Assembly: GCF_037095735.1 (NCBI RefSeq)
Contig: NZ_JBAWKD010000002.1
Location: forward strand, 310,001-374,000
From: Frigidibacter sp037095735
GTDB lineage: Bacteria > Pseudomonadota > Alphaproteobacteria > Rhodobacterales > Rhodobacteraceae
Length of the DNA: 64,000 nt
Direction: 5' to 3'
Position numbers and translations under genes: made by a program. Below the pieces are notes generated by a model. It saw only the letters and a program-made list of their open reading frames with translations. It searched no databases and was not told the origin of the DNA. Positions 52,235 to 61,648 of the stretch are shown one piece after another; within the stretch, counting starts at the first letter, position 1, and each line of letters starts with the position of its first letter.

Positions 52235-52951
52235 TCAGACCTGGACGATGGGCGCGAAGCCGCCGTGGATCATCCGCTGCGGGCAGAAGGGCATCTCGTC
52301 CGGGCCCGGCATCGCGCCCCCCGCCATCAGCTGCGCCCAGCCTGCGTCGCGCACCGCCTTCGACGGCCATTCGATCCAGGAATAGACCGCCGTTTCATCG
52401 GCCCCGGCCGCCACCGCGCGCTGGAAATCGGTCACCTTGCCCTCGGGCACTACGTCCCCCCAGCAATCGACCACCCGCGTCGCCCCCGCGCCCAGGAACA
52501 GCGGCGCCATCCGCCCTGCCGCCGCCGCGAAGGCCCCGCGCCCGTCCGAGGGCGCCGGTGCCACCATCCCGTCGACATAGCCCGCGGTCCCGCCCGGACC
52601 GGCGTCCGAGACCACCTCGAACCCGGCCCAGATCATCCGCTTCCCGTCGAAGGGCATGTCGCGCATCATCGCCTCGGCCTCGGGGCTCTCCATCGTGATC
52701 CGGTGCGAGGCGTCGCGGGTGGCGCGGTCCGGGAACTCGATCCAGCTGAACAGCACCTGCTCGCCCGGCACGGCCTGCACCGCGCGGCGGAAGTCGGTGC
52801 GCTTGCCCTCGGGCACGTCGTCGCCCCAGCATTCGAGGAAGCGGGTCATCCCCCCGCGACGGAAGACCGGCGCCGCGGCCTCGGCGTGGCGGCGGTAGGC
52901 CTCGCGGTTGGATTCGGGGACCGGCACGACAAATCCATCGACGTAGCCCAT
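52235..52951 (-). CDS. Tandem DUF1428 protein (two fused copies)
   Basis: 238 residues, twice the ~115-120 of ordinary DUF1428/YbaA proteins, because the domain is duplicated. Both copies start YVDG and have C-W-G-D-x-VPEGK-x-TDF-x-RAV, then a strand ending W-I-E (FSWIEFP and YSWIEWP), and end with a 'P(F/C)..KRM-I...GF' element (DGKRMIWAGFE and CPQRMIHGGFA). The copies are about 120 residues apart. The reaction is unknown; the fold is dimeric alpha/beta-barrel type, so the fusion may form an internal pseudo-dimer. AGGAGGAG precedes the ATG. Divergent MarR gene 82 bp away is its likely regulator. Confidence 0.85.
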   Translation of the reverse strand: MGYVDGFVVPVPESNREAYRRHAEAAAPVFRRGGMTRFLECWGDDVPEGKRTDFRRAVQAVPGEQVLFSWIEFPDRATRDASHRITMESPEAEAMMRDMPFDGKRMIWAGFEVVSDAGPGGTAGYVDGMVAPAPSDGRGAFAAAAGRMAPLFLGAGATRVVDCWGDVVPEGKVTDFQRAVAAGADETAVYSWIEWPSKAVRDAGWAQLMAGGAMPGPDEMPFCPQRMIHGGFAPIVQV

Positions 52952-52998
52952 GGCAGCTCCTCCTGTCTGGCTCCAGCGTCTCGTCCGGGTGTCTCATC

Positions 52999-53040
52999 TT
53001 GACGTAATGAGTTGGTATCAACATAATCGCGATATGTCAA
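52999..53040. promoter_or_regulatory. Compact divergent promoter region of the MarR and DUF1428 genes
   Basis: Plus strand: TTGACG (52999-53004), 17-bp spacer, CATAAT (53022-53027), with predicted start near 53034, which is the A of the MarR ATG. Minus strand: TTGACA (53040-53035) and a weak TACCAA -10 (53017-53012). GTTG-N4-CAAC (53011-53022) lies inside the spacer, a likely MarR binding half-site pair. No Shine-Dalgarno precedes the MarR ATG. Confidence 0.55.
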
Positions 53041-53534
53041 AGACCCCCTCCCCTGCCGGCGACGCGCCGCCGGTTTCCCATGCCACCACCCTGCAGGTCC
53101 GCGACCATTGCCTGTGCCTGGCCGCGCAGCGCGCCGCCCGCACCCTCGCCCGCCGCTTCGACCTGGCGCTGAAACCGGTCGGGCTGACCAACGGCCAGTT
53201 CTCGCTGCTGATGGCGCTGAACCGGCCCGACCCGCCGCCGCTGGGGGCCGTGGCCGCGCTGCTGGCGATGGACCGCACCACCCTGACCGCCGCGCTGAAG
53301 CCGCTCGAGCGGCGCGGGCTGCTGACCAGCCTGCGCGACCCGGCGGACCTGCGCAGCCGCCTGCTGGCGCTCACGCCCGCGGGGGGCGAACTGCTTGCCC
53401 GCGCGCTGCCGATCTGGCAGGCGAGCCATGACCGGCTCGACGCGGCGCTGGCCACGCCGCCCGCACCGACCGACCCCGCGGCGCTGCGCGCAGGCCTTGC
53501 CAGGCTGGCCGGAACGCCCGCGGCAAACCGTTAA
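53034..53534 (+). CDS. MarR family transcriptional regulator
   Basis: 166-residue winged-helix repressor. The core is QVRDHCLCLAAQRAARTLARRFDLALKPVGLTNGQFSLLMAL, then LGAVAALLAMDRTTLTAALKPLERRGLLTSLRDPADLRSRLLALTPAGGELL, with the recognition helix and wing. One Cys pair (CLC) near the start may matter for redox sensing; not proven. The divergent neighbour is the double DUF1428 gene, so the pair probably forms a ligand-repressor unit. The promoter layout predicts a leaderless mRNA. Confidence 0.87.
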   Translation: MSKTPSPAGDAPPVSHATTLQVRDHCLCLAAQRAARTLARRFDLALKPVGLTNGQFSLLMALNRPDPPPLGAVAALLAMDRTTLTAALKPLERRGLLTSLRDPADLRSRLLALTPAGGELLARALPIWQASHDRLDAALATPPAPTDPAALRAGLARLAGTPAANR

Positions 53535-53654
53535 AAAATTCGGAATTTGCCCGGCAAAATCGTGCCAATTGTTTGGCACACACCGAATCTTTGGTTGATC
53601 GGTTTTCGCGCGCGCCTATATGTGGCCCGCTCCCAAGGGCGCCGCCGTCAAGCC

Positions 53655-53669
53655 ATGCAAGCCTTGCAT
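53655..53669. promoter_or_regulatory. ATGCAA-GCC-TTGCAT dyad upstream of the DUF6280-like gene
   Basis: Perfect 6-bp dyad in a comparatively AT-rich stretch, about 95 bp before the next start. Another dyad, GTGCCA..TGGCAC, lies at about 53561-53578. Both are candidate regulator or hairpin sites, unassigned. Confidence 0.4.
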
Positions 53670-53764
53670 ATCAGGACTGCCGAATGCGAAACACCGAATC
53701 ACCGCTACACACGATATTCGGACTGCACGCCAGATACGCAAGAGCAATAAAAAAGGATTAAGAA

Positions 53765-54085
53765 ATGCGCGACTTCGTTGACGGCACCGCATTCAACTAT
53801 GAGCAAGGCCAGCGTTCGCGGAAGCTTTTCGCCGCGGTCGTTCTCGCCGCTCTTGATGATGCGATTGCCGATGACAAGAAATACGGGAACGGTCCCGATC
53901 AGATCGCGCGCTGGGCGCGTTCGCGCGACGGGCGCGAAGTGTTGTCCTGCGCCGGCATCGACCCGAACGAGCGGGTGGTGAAGGGTCTGATGGAATTCGT
54001 CTCGAAAGGTGTGCGGACCTCTGTCGCGCTGTCGCGCGAAGAGAGCGAACGCCGCCACGCCCTGGAAGAGGCCGAAGCGGCCTGA
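53765..54085 (+). CDS. Small Rhodobacterales protein (DUF6280-like)
   Basis: 106 residues. I recall this sequence type in Rhodobacteraceae genomes under the label DUF6280, but cannot confirm it here. The first part (MRDFVDGTAFNYEQGQRSRKLFAAVVLAALDDAIADDKKYG) is likely helical and includes a DD motif; the remainder is helical with IARWARSRDGREVL. Function unknown. The Shine-Dalgarno AAAAGGATTAAGAA is good. Its 230-bp leader has several dyads and the lowest GC in the window. A strong hairpin follows. Confidence 0.7.
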   Translation: MRDFVDGTAFNYEQGQRSRKLFAAVVLAALDDAIADDKKYGNGPDQIARWARSRDGREVLSCAGIDPNERVVKGLMEFVSKGVRTSVALSREESERRHALEEAEAA

Positions 54086-54150
54086 CCAGACCGGCTTCCA
54101 GACCGGCTCATGCGCCGCCCCTCCCCGGTCGGCGACCAGAGCTCGCACAG

Positions 54151-54172
54151 GACGCGCCCCACGGGGCGCGTC
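54151..54172 (+). terminator. Rho-independent terminator
   Basis: GACGCGCCC pairs with GGGCGCGTC (9-bp stem, small CACG loop) followed by TTGCATTT, 65 bases after the DUF6280-like stop. It could also act for the convergent PopZ-like gene. Confidence 0.65.
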
Positions 54173-54264
54173 TTGCATTTCCGGGGTCCGGCAAGCAGTT
54201 TCGGAAAGCACCGCACCGGGCAGCGCTCAGTCGCGGCACTAGGTGCAGTGCTTAGTCGCAGCGC

Positions 54265-55485
54265 TCAGTCCATGCCGCGGGTGGTCAGCGCCCGCTGGAT
54301 CTCGTGGCGCACCAGCTTGCGCACCGCGTGGGTGATCCGCTCGCCCAGCGCCCCCTGCAGCTCTTCGCGCACGATCTGCGACACGAAGGCCTTCAGCGCC
54401 GCCTCGTCGACCACGAGGTCGTCGTCGGGCACGATCTCGTCGGCCTCCTGCACAAGGGCAGGCTCGGGCTCAAGCGGGCGCCCCGTCGCGCGGGGGCTCG
54501 CGTCCGGCGCCGCATCCTCGGGGCGCGGCCAGCCCTCGCCCGCGGCCGAGGGCTGGGGCGGCGGCTGCCAGTCGAGGCCCCCTGCCAGATGCAGACGGCG
54601 GATCGGCTTCGGCTCGTCCTGCCAGTCGCGGGCGGCAGTCTCGGGCGCTTCGGCGTCCGGCTCTGCGGCAGGCTTGCGTCCCGGGATCGCGGTCAGGTCC
54701 GGGCCGCGCGGCGCGGGCGCCTTGGCCGGAGCCTCTGCGGCCGTCGCGTCGGTTGCAGCCGGCATCGCGGCGTCGTCCAGCGGCGGCTCGGCGGGCAGGA
54801 AGGGATCGGTCACGCGCAGCACGACGGGCTCGGGCGATTGCGCGGCTTCGGGCGCAGCCCCAGTCGCAGCCGCAGTCGCGGCGTCAGTCACGGGCTCGAC
54901 CGGTTCGCCGGCGGCGGCCCATTCCAGCGACAGGCGCGGATCGTCCTCTTCCTCGACATCGGTCGCGGGGTCATGCGGAGGCATCGGGCCGCGGCGGCGC
55001 ACGCGCGCGGCCGCCTCGGCGATGCGGGCGGCAAGGTCGTTGGAGGGGGCCGGCGGCGCCTCTGCCTCGGCCTCCGCCTCGGGATCGACCTCGGGCGGCA
55101 GCGGCCGGCCCAGCGCCGAGGCCAGTTCGGCCTCGAACCGCGCCAGCGCGGCGGTGTCTTCGGTCAGCGGCGCCGGCGCCGACGCAGGCCCTGCCGCGGG
55201 CGCAACGACGACAGCGACAGAGGCCGCAACGGGGGCCCGCGACGAGGCCGCCACCGCGGCCTCAAGCTCGGCAATGGTTTCCTCGAGCGAGGCCCTGAGC
55301 GCCGAGCGCGTCGCCATCGGCGCGGCCACGGCGGCCGGAATCGGCATCGGCTCGACCCGCAGCGCGGGGGTCAGCACCAGCGGCTGCGTCAGATCCCGGT
55401 CGGCCACGCGCTTCTCGTCCGCGACGAGCCGGCGGATCGAGCTCAGCACATCGTCGATCTCGCGCTTGCTCAGGGGGTCAGACAT
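54265..55485 (-). CDS. Acidic Ala/Pro-rich protein with PopZ-like ends
   Basis: 406 residues. The N-terminal 30 residues are helical (KREIDDVLSSIRRLVADEKRVADRD), followed by about 300 residues of Ala/Pro/Glu-rich low complexity, probably disordered. The C-terminal 60 are helical and basic/amphipathic (DEAALKAFVSQIVREELQGALGERITHAVRKLVRHEIQRALTTRG). This three-part layout matches polar organiser PopZ (DUF2497) of alphaproteobacteria: short N-terminal interaction helix resembling 'EEILASIRRI', PED linker, C-terminal oligomerisation helices. Sequence identity is too low to be sure. Alternatives are other polar or cell-envelope adaptor proteins. Confidence 0.5.
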   Translation of the reverse strand: MSDPLSKREIDDVLSSIRRLVADEKRVADRDLTQPLVLTPALRVEPMPIPAAVAAPMATRSALRASLEETIAELEAAVAASSRAPVAASVAVVVAPAAGPASAPAPLTEDTAALARFEAELASALGRPLPPEVDPEAEAEAEAPPAPSNDLAARIAEAAARVRRRGPMPPHDPATDVEEEDDPRLSLEWAAAGEPVEPVTDAATAAATGAAPEAAQSPEPVVLRVTDPFLPAEPPLDDAAMPAATDATAAEAPAKAPAPRGPDLTAIPGRKPAAEPDAEAPETAARDWQDEPKPIRRLHLAGGLDWQPPPQPSAAGEGWPRPEDAAPDASPRATGRPLEPEPALVQEADEIVPDDDLVVDEAALKAFVSQIVREELQGALGERITHAVRKLVRHEIQRALTTRGMD

Positions 55486-55676
55486 TCGGGCCTCTCAACC
55501 GTTTCGCGGAAGGTTAGCGGGACGGGATTAGCGAAACAACAAGGGCCGCGGCAACAGTGTGGCGCTGTGGCCGCAATGCCGCCCTCATCGGCGGCCCCCA
55601 TCGTCGGAGAAGCGGCGCGGGCCGCCGGCGACCGGGAACACCTGCCCCCGCCCTGCCCCGGCGATCCGCCCTGCGC

Positions 55677-57056
55677 CTATTGCTTGCCCATTGCCTTCAG
55701 GGCCTTGTCGAGGCTCTTGCCGCGGCTCGAGGTCAGCGGCGCGTTCTTCACCGCCTGGTAATAAGCGTCCGGGTCATAGACCGGAACGTTCAGCCCCAAG
55801 TGCTGCACCGTCAGCAGCCCCATCGAGGACAGCAGCGAATAGAGCGCGATCTGCTCGTTCGCCTGCGCGGTGATGCGGTCGGCGCGGGCGTCGAGCAGGT
55901 CCTGCTCGGCATCGAGCACGTCGAGCGTGGTGCGCGAGCCCAGCGCGGCCTCGTCGCGGATGCCGTCATAGGCGACCTGCGCGGCCTGGATCTGCTCGGC
56001 CGTGGCGCGGATCTGCGCCCGCGACACGTCGATCGACGACCAGCTTTCGCCCACGCTCTGCTCGACCGTGACGCCGGTCTGCAGCAGCGCCGCGCGGGAC
56101 TGGTCGCGCCCGGCCACCGCCCGGCGATGCGCCGAGGACACCGCGCCGCCGGCATAAAGCGTCTGCGACAGGCCCAGCGACACCGCCGAGTTCTTGTCGG
56201 AATATTCGTCCAGCGTGGTCTGCGCGGTGATATCGACCGAGGGGCCGAAATTCGCGCCGGCCAGCTTCACCTGCAGGTCGGACACCTTCACCTGCCGCTG
56301 CGCCTCGAGGATCGAGGGGTGGTTGCGCTGGGCGATCGACTTGGCCTCGCCCAGCGTGCGCGGCAGCGCCGGCGCGGCGGGGGCCGGGGCAAGGCTGCCC
56401 GGATAATGGCCGGTCGCGGCCTTGTAGGCCTCGCGCGCCACCTCGAGATCGCCCTGCGCGGCGGCAAGGCTCGCCCGGGCCGCGGCGCGCTGCGCCTCGG
56501 CCAGGCTCACGTCGGTGCGGGTGACCTCGCCGACCTCGAACCGGTCCGAGGTCGCGCGCAGTTCCTCGTCCAGCACGCGGATCGAGTTCTGGTTGATCGA
56601 GACGCTCTCCAGCGCCGAGCGCACCTGGAAATAGGCGCTGACCGCCGAAAGCAGCACCTGCTGCTCGACCTGCACCAGCGCCTGGCGGGTGGCCAGCACC
56701 GACTCGCGGGCGATCTCGATGCCCAGCCGGTTGCGGCCGTTGTCCCACAGCACCAGCGAGGCGGTGAGCCCAATCTGGCTGGTCGAGCCCTCGGTCAGCA
56801 GGGTCTTGGAATAGTCGGTCTGGGCGATGAAGGCCACGACCGGGCGCAGCGTCGCCACGGCCTGGGCCGCATCCTCGTCCGCCGCGCGCAGCACCGCGCG
56901 GTTCTGCTCGAGCAGGTGCGAGTTGCGATAGGCCGAGGCCAGCGCATCCGCCAGCGTCTCGGCCTGTGCCTGGGCGGCGAAGGCCAGCCCCAGGACAAGC
57001 GCCATCGCCGAGGCCCCGAACCGTCCGTATCGCCGCAGCGTGCGTCCTTCACTCAT
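55677..57056 (-). CDS. tolC: TolC family outer membrane efflux protein
   Basis: Outer-membrane channel of tripartite efflux and type I secretion systems. 459 residues. Signal peptide (ASAMALVLGLAFAAQAQAE) then the two structural repeats of TolC: ETLADALASAYRNSHLLEQNRAVLRAADEDAAQA and, from about residue 210, LPRTLGEAKSIAQRNHPSILEAQRQVKVSDLQVKLAGA. The helical regions (VEQQVLLSAVSAYFQVR; LGSRTTLDVLDAEQDLLDARADRITAQANEQIALYSLLSSMG) are typical. It follows pcm by 128 bp on the same strand, the usual order in alphaproteobacteria. Confidence 0.92.
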   Translation of the reverse strand: MSEGRTLRRYGRFGASAMALVLGLAFAAQAQAETLADALASAYRNSHLLEQNRAVLRAADEDAAQAVATLRPVVAFIAQTDYSKTLLTEGSTSQIGLTASLVLWDNGRNRLGIEIARESVLATRQALVQVEQQVLLSAVSAYFQVRSALESVSINQNSIRVLDEELRATSDRFEVGEVTRTDVSLAEAQRAAARASLAAAQGDLEVAREAYKAATGHYPGSLAPAPAAPALPRTLGEAKSIAQRNHPSILEAQRQVKVSDLQVKLAGANFGPSVDITAQTTLDEYSDKNSAVSLGLSQTLYAGGAVSSAHRRAVAGRDQSRAALLQTGVTVEQSVGESWSSIDVSRAQIRATAEQIQAAQVAYDGIRDEAALGSRTTLDVLDAEQDLLDARADRITAQANEQIALYSLLSSMGLLTVQHLGLNVPVYDPDAYYQAVKNAPLTSSRGKSLDKALKAMGKQ

Positions 57057-57184
57057 GCCCGTCACCTGTCTGCCTCTGCCTGCCAGGCCGCTTGCGGCGG
57101 GTGCCGTGCGGCACGTGTTCTGGATCTGCCCATCGGGCCGTCGTTGGGCGTCACGGGCCGGCGTCCGGCCCGCGACGGTGTCGT

Positions 57185-57838
57185 TCACAGCACGAAATCG
57201 CGCGCCTTTTCGAAGCCCGGCAGCACCGGAGCGGTCGCGTTGAACGAGAAGTGCCAGCTGACCGCGCCGCCGGCCTTGCGGCCGATCTTCACGGTGCCCA
57301 GCGCCTTTTCCATGAACAGCGCGGCGATGCGGCCGCCGTCCTTCAGCTGGTCGAGGATCGCCTGCGGCACGGTCTCGACCCCGCCCTCCAGCACGATCAC
57401 GTCATAGGGTCCGTGCTTGGCGGCACCGGAGGCCAGGCTGCCGGCGATCACCACCGCGTTCTCGACCCCTTCCGAGGCCAGCAGCGACTGCGCCTCGGCG
57501 GCCAGCGCCTCGTCCTCCTCGACGGCGACGACGGCCTCGGCCATCCGCGACAGGACCGCGGCCGAGTATCCAAGCCCGCAGCCGAGGTCGAGCACCACCG
57601 CGTCACGCTGGATGTCGAGCGCGTCGAGCATCTTGGCCAGCGTACGTGCCTCGAGCACGACACGACCGCGCGCGAATTCGAGGTTCTCGCCGACATAGGC
57701 GGCCTCGCGCTTGGCGGCGGGCACGAAGACCTCGCGCGGCACATGCAGCATCGCCTCGATGATCGGGAATTTCGTCACGTCGTTCGGGCGGACCTGGGTG
57801 TCCACCATCATCGTGCGACGCTGGGCGTAGTCGGCCAT
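57185..57838 (-). CDS. pcm: Protein-L-isoaspartate O-methyltransferase-like protein (Pcm)
   Basis: SAM-dependent methyltransferase of the Pcm family, repairing isoaspartyl residues, or a close relative. 217 residues. Features: MMVDTQVRPNDVTKFPIIEAMLHVPREVFVP (Pcm-type N-terminus), LDLGCGLGYSAAVLSRMA (SAM motif I), VVAVEEDEALAAEAQ, VIVLEGGVETVPQAILDQLKDGGRIAALF (motifs II-III). Pcm with the N-terminal 'RxxMVxxQ' pattern precedes tolC in many alphaproteobacteria, so the pair is conserved. I start at ATG 57838. Confidence 0.85.
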   Translation of the reverse strand: MADYAQRRTMMVDTQVRPNDVTKFPIIEAMLHVPREVFVPAAKREAAYVGENLEFARGRVVLEARTLAKMLDALDIQRDAVVLDLGCGLGYSAAVLSRMAEAVVAVEEDEALAAEAQSLLASEGVENAVVIAGSLASGAAKHGPYDVIVLEGGVETVPQAILDQLKDGGRIAALFMEKALGTVKIGRKAGGAVSWHFSFNATAPVLPGFEKARDFVL

Positions 57839-58064
57839 TACTAAACTCGCCAGTTTTGTTTTCTCGAAATCCGTCATGCCACAGATGCCTGCGTTGGGCA
57901 ACGGCCCGATGTGGCGGTGCCGCATTCCGTGGCCGGCAACGTGGCCCCCGGGACGCGTCGCCACGATCCGGCCACGCTTCCGTCCTAAAAGATGCGTGAT
58001 GAATACAACAATTTACGGAACCTCATGCCGCTTTGCAGCGTCTACATCCCGGGGAGGATCCGCC

Positions 58065-58331
58065 ATGTATGATGCACCTGCCGCAACCGACACCGCCAGC
58101 CTGCCGGTCAACAGCCTGCCGGTCAGCCACCTTCCGGTCTCGGTCCGCCTGAAGCTGCCCGCGCAGCAGGCCCGCGCGCTGTCGCGCTGGCTCGCGCTGT
58201 GCAAGCTGCCGGGCAGCTACGCGCTGGAACGCGACCCGGCGGGCGGGCGGCAATGCCACCGACTGTCGTTGCGCACCCCGCAGGACGCCGTCGATGTGAT
58301 CGAGATCTGGCGCCTGCAGCTCTGGGCCTGA
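58065..58331 (+). CDS. Small hypothetical protein with LPV repeats
   Basis: 88 residues. I do not recognise the family. Residues about 10-26 have SLPVNSLPVSHLPVS, three repeats of LPV; the rest is a basic helical part (RLKLPAQQARALSRWLALCKLPGSYALERD) and ends DVIEIWRLQLWA. GGGGAGGATC lies ahead of the ATG, so translation is likely. A 9-bp hairpin (58331-58351) overlaps the end of the gene. Confidence 0.55.
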   Translation: MYDAPAATDTASLPVNSLPVSHLPVSVRLKLPAQQARALSRWLALCKLPGSYALERDPAGGRQCHRLSLRTPQDAVDVIEIWRLQLWA

Positions 58332-58351
58332 CCCGGGCACTGTGCCTGGGT
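58331..58351 (+). terminator. Hairpin at the end of the small LPV-repeat gene
   Basis: ACCCGGGCA (58331-58339) pairs with TGCCTGGGT (58343-58351), one G-U pair, CTG loop. It starts at the last base of the stop codon. The following stretch to 58633 shows no gene; it holds several imperfect copies of a short GGGATCGGGATG-like sequence also found in the next gene. Confidence 0.5.
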
Positions 58352-58633
58352 CCGTTTCCCGGCCCCTCGCTCAGGCAGGCGTCAGGACAGGCAGGCCACG
58401 AACCACTCCATCCTCCGACCTGCCGCGAGGCATCCGCTCTTCGCGCGACTGCGGCGGGATCGGGATGCCCATCGCCGCGCAGTGCTGCAGCTGACTTCGC
58501 GCCCGCAGGCCGCCTCTCCAATCCGCCACCCAGCCCTGCGGCCTCCGCCCTTCACACGGCTGCTATCGGATCGGAATGCCTTTTAAACCTCCATTGCCGC
58601 GAAACGCTCGCCTCGCGCCCGGCCGACGACCGC

Positions 58634-60699
<2,066 letters not shown>

Positions 60700-60905
60700 G
60701 GGCCACCTCCTGAGAGGCGGAATATGTGCCCTGCCCCGGCGTTCGGCAACCGTCCCGCCGTCGCAGGGTGCTGCCGGACCGGGCAGGTGCCGTGATCACG
60801 TCCATGCAACCGGCCATCCGCCCCGCTGCATCGGGGGGCAAATGATCCGTATATCGACCGTGATTACGCGACGCTATGCCGTGTGGTGATCACAGACCCG
60901 ACCCG

Positions 60906-61403
60906 TCACCGCACCCGCGCGAGGAAACAGTTGTTCCGTGCCGAGCGGATGTCGACGAAGGCCACGTCGGCCCGAGAGAGCAGCTCCTGCGCCCGCGTGG
61001 TGACCGCCCCCGCGGCGACCACGCCGCCGGTCCCATAGACGATGCGGTGATCACGGCCGTAGCCTTTCAGCAGGTAATCCGGGCTCGCGCCCAGCACCGG
61101 CGGCAACCCCGGCCCCTCCCAACGCGCACAGTCTTCGGCGCAGAGGAAGATCGGCCCAAGCTCGGCATAGGGCTGCGGCGTGGGAAACGGCCGATGCGCC
61201 AGGATCAGCATCTCCGCCCCCTCGGGCACGAAGCCCAGGCAATGGCGGCAGGGATTGCCGCCCCCCTCGGCCCGCACCCGCTCGGCCGGCTGGCCATTGG
61301 CATCGGACGCCCCGGCCCGCCAGGCGCGGACCAGCGCGGTGTCGAGCGCCTCGATGCGGATCGGTCGGGAAATGTCGGCGGGAACGCGGGCGGGATGGGT
61401 CAT
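60906..61403 (-). CDS. DUF1203 domain-containing protein
   Basis: 165 residues from ATG 61403 (GGAG 7 bases upstream). Family of unknown function. Four Cys in two pairs (NPCRHCLGF and IFLCAEDCARW) could bind zinc. Other family marks: PEGAEMLILAHRPFPTPQPYAELGPIFLC, then YGRDHRIVYGTGGVV, and the C-terminal ADVAFVDIRSARNNCFLARVR. The next gene upstream on the minus strand is the OmpA-family gene, 245 bp away; no operon is evident. Confidence 0.82.
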   Translation of the reverse strand: MTHPARVPADISRPIRIEALDTALVRAWRAGASDANGQPAERVRAEGGGNPCRHCLGFVPEGAEMLILAHRPFPTPQPYAELGPIFLCAEDCARWEGPGLPPVLGASPDYLLKGYGRDHRIVYGTGGVVAAGAVTTRAQELLSRADVAFVDIRSARNNCFLARVR

Positions 61404-61648
61404 CGTGAACTCCTGTCTGATGCCCCAGCCTCGCGTGCCCGCGGCGCGGCCGCGACCCGAAGCCTGCGGTTTCGCGCGCCCAAAGGTGAACGGATCCCGA
61501 AAGCCGCGCCCGCGGGAGGGTGTACGGGGGGTGTACGCGCGGTGCACCGATGTCACCCCCGCCGCAGCGCAGCATTTTACGAAATGCCCGCCGAAAACGC
61601 GAACGGGCGGAGCATCACTGCCCCGCCCGCCGGATCCGCTGGAACGCG

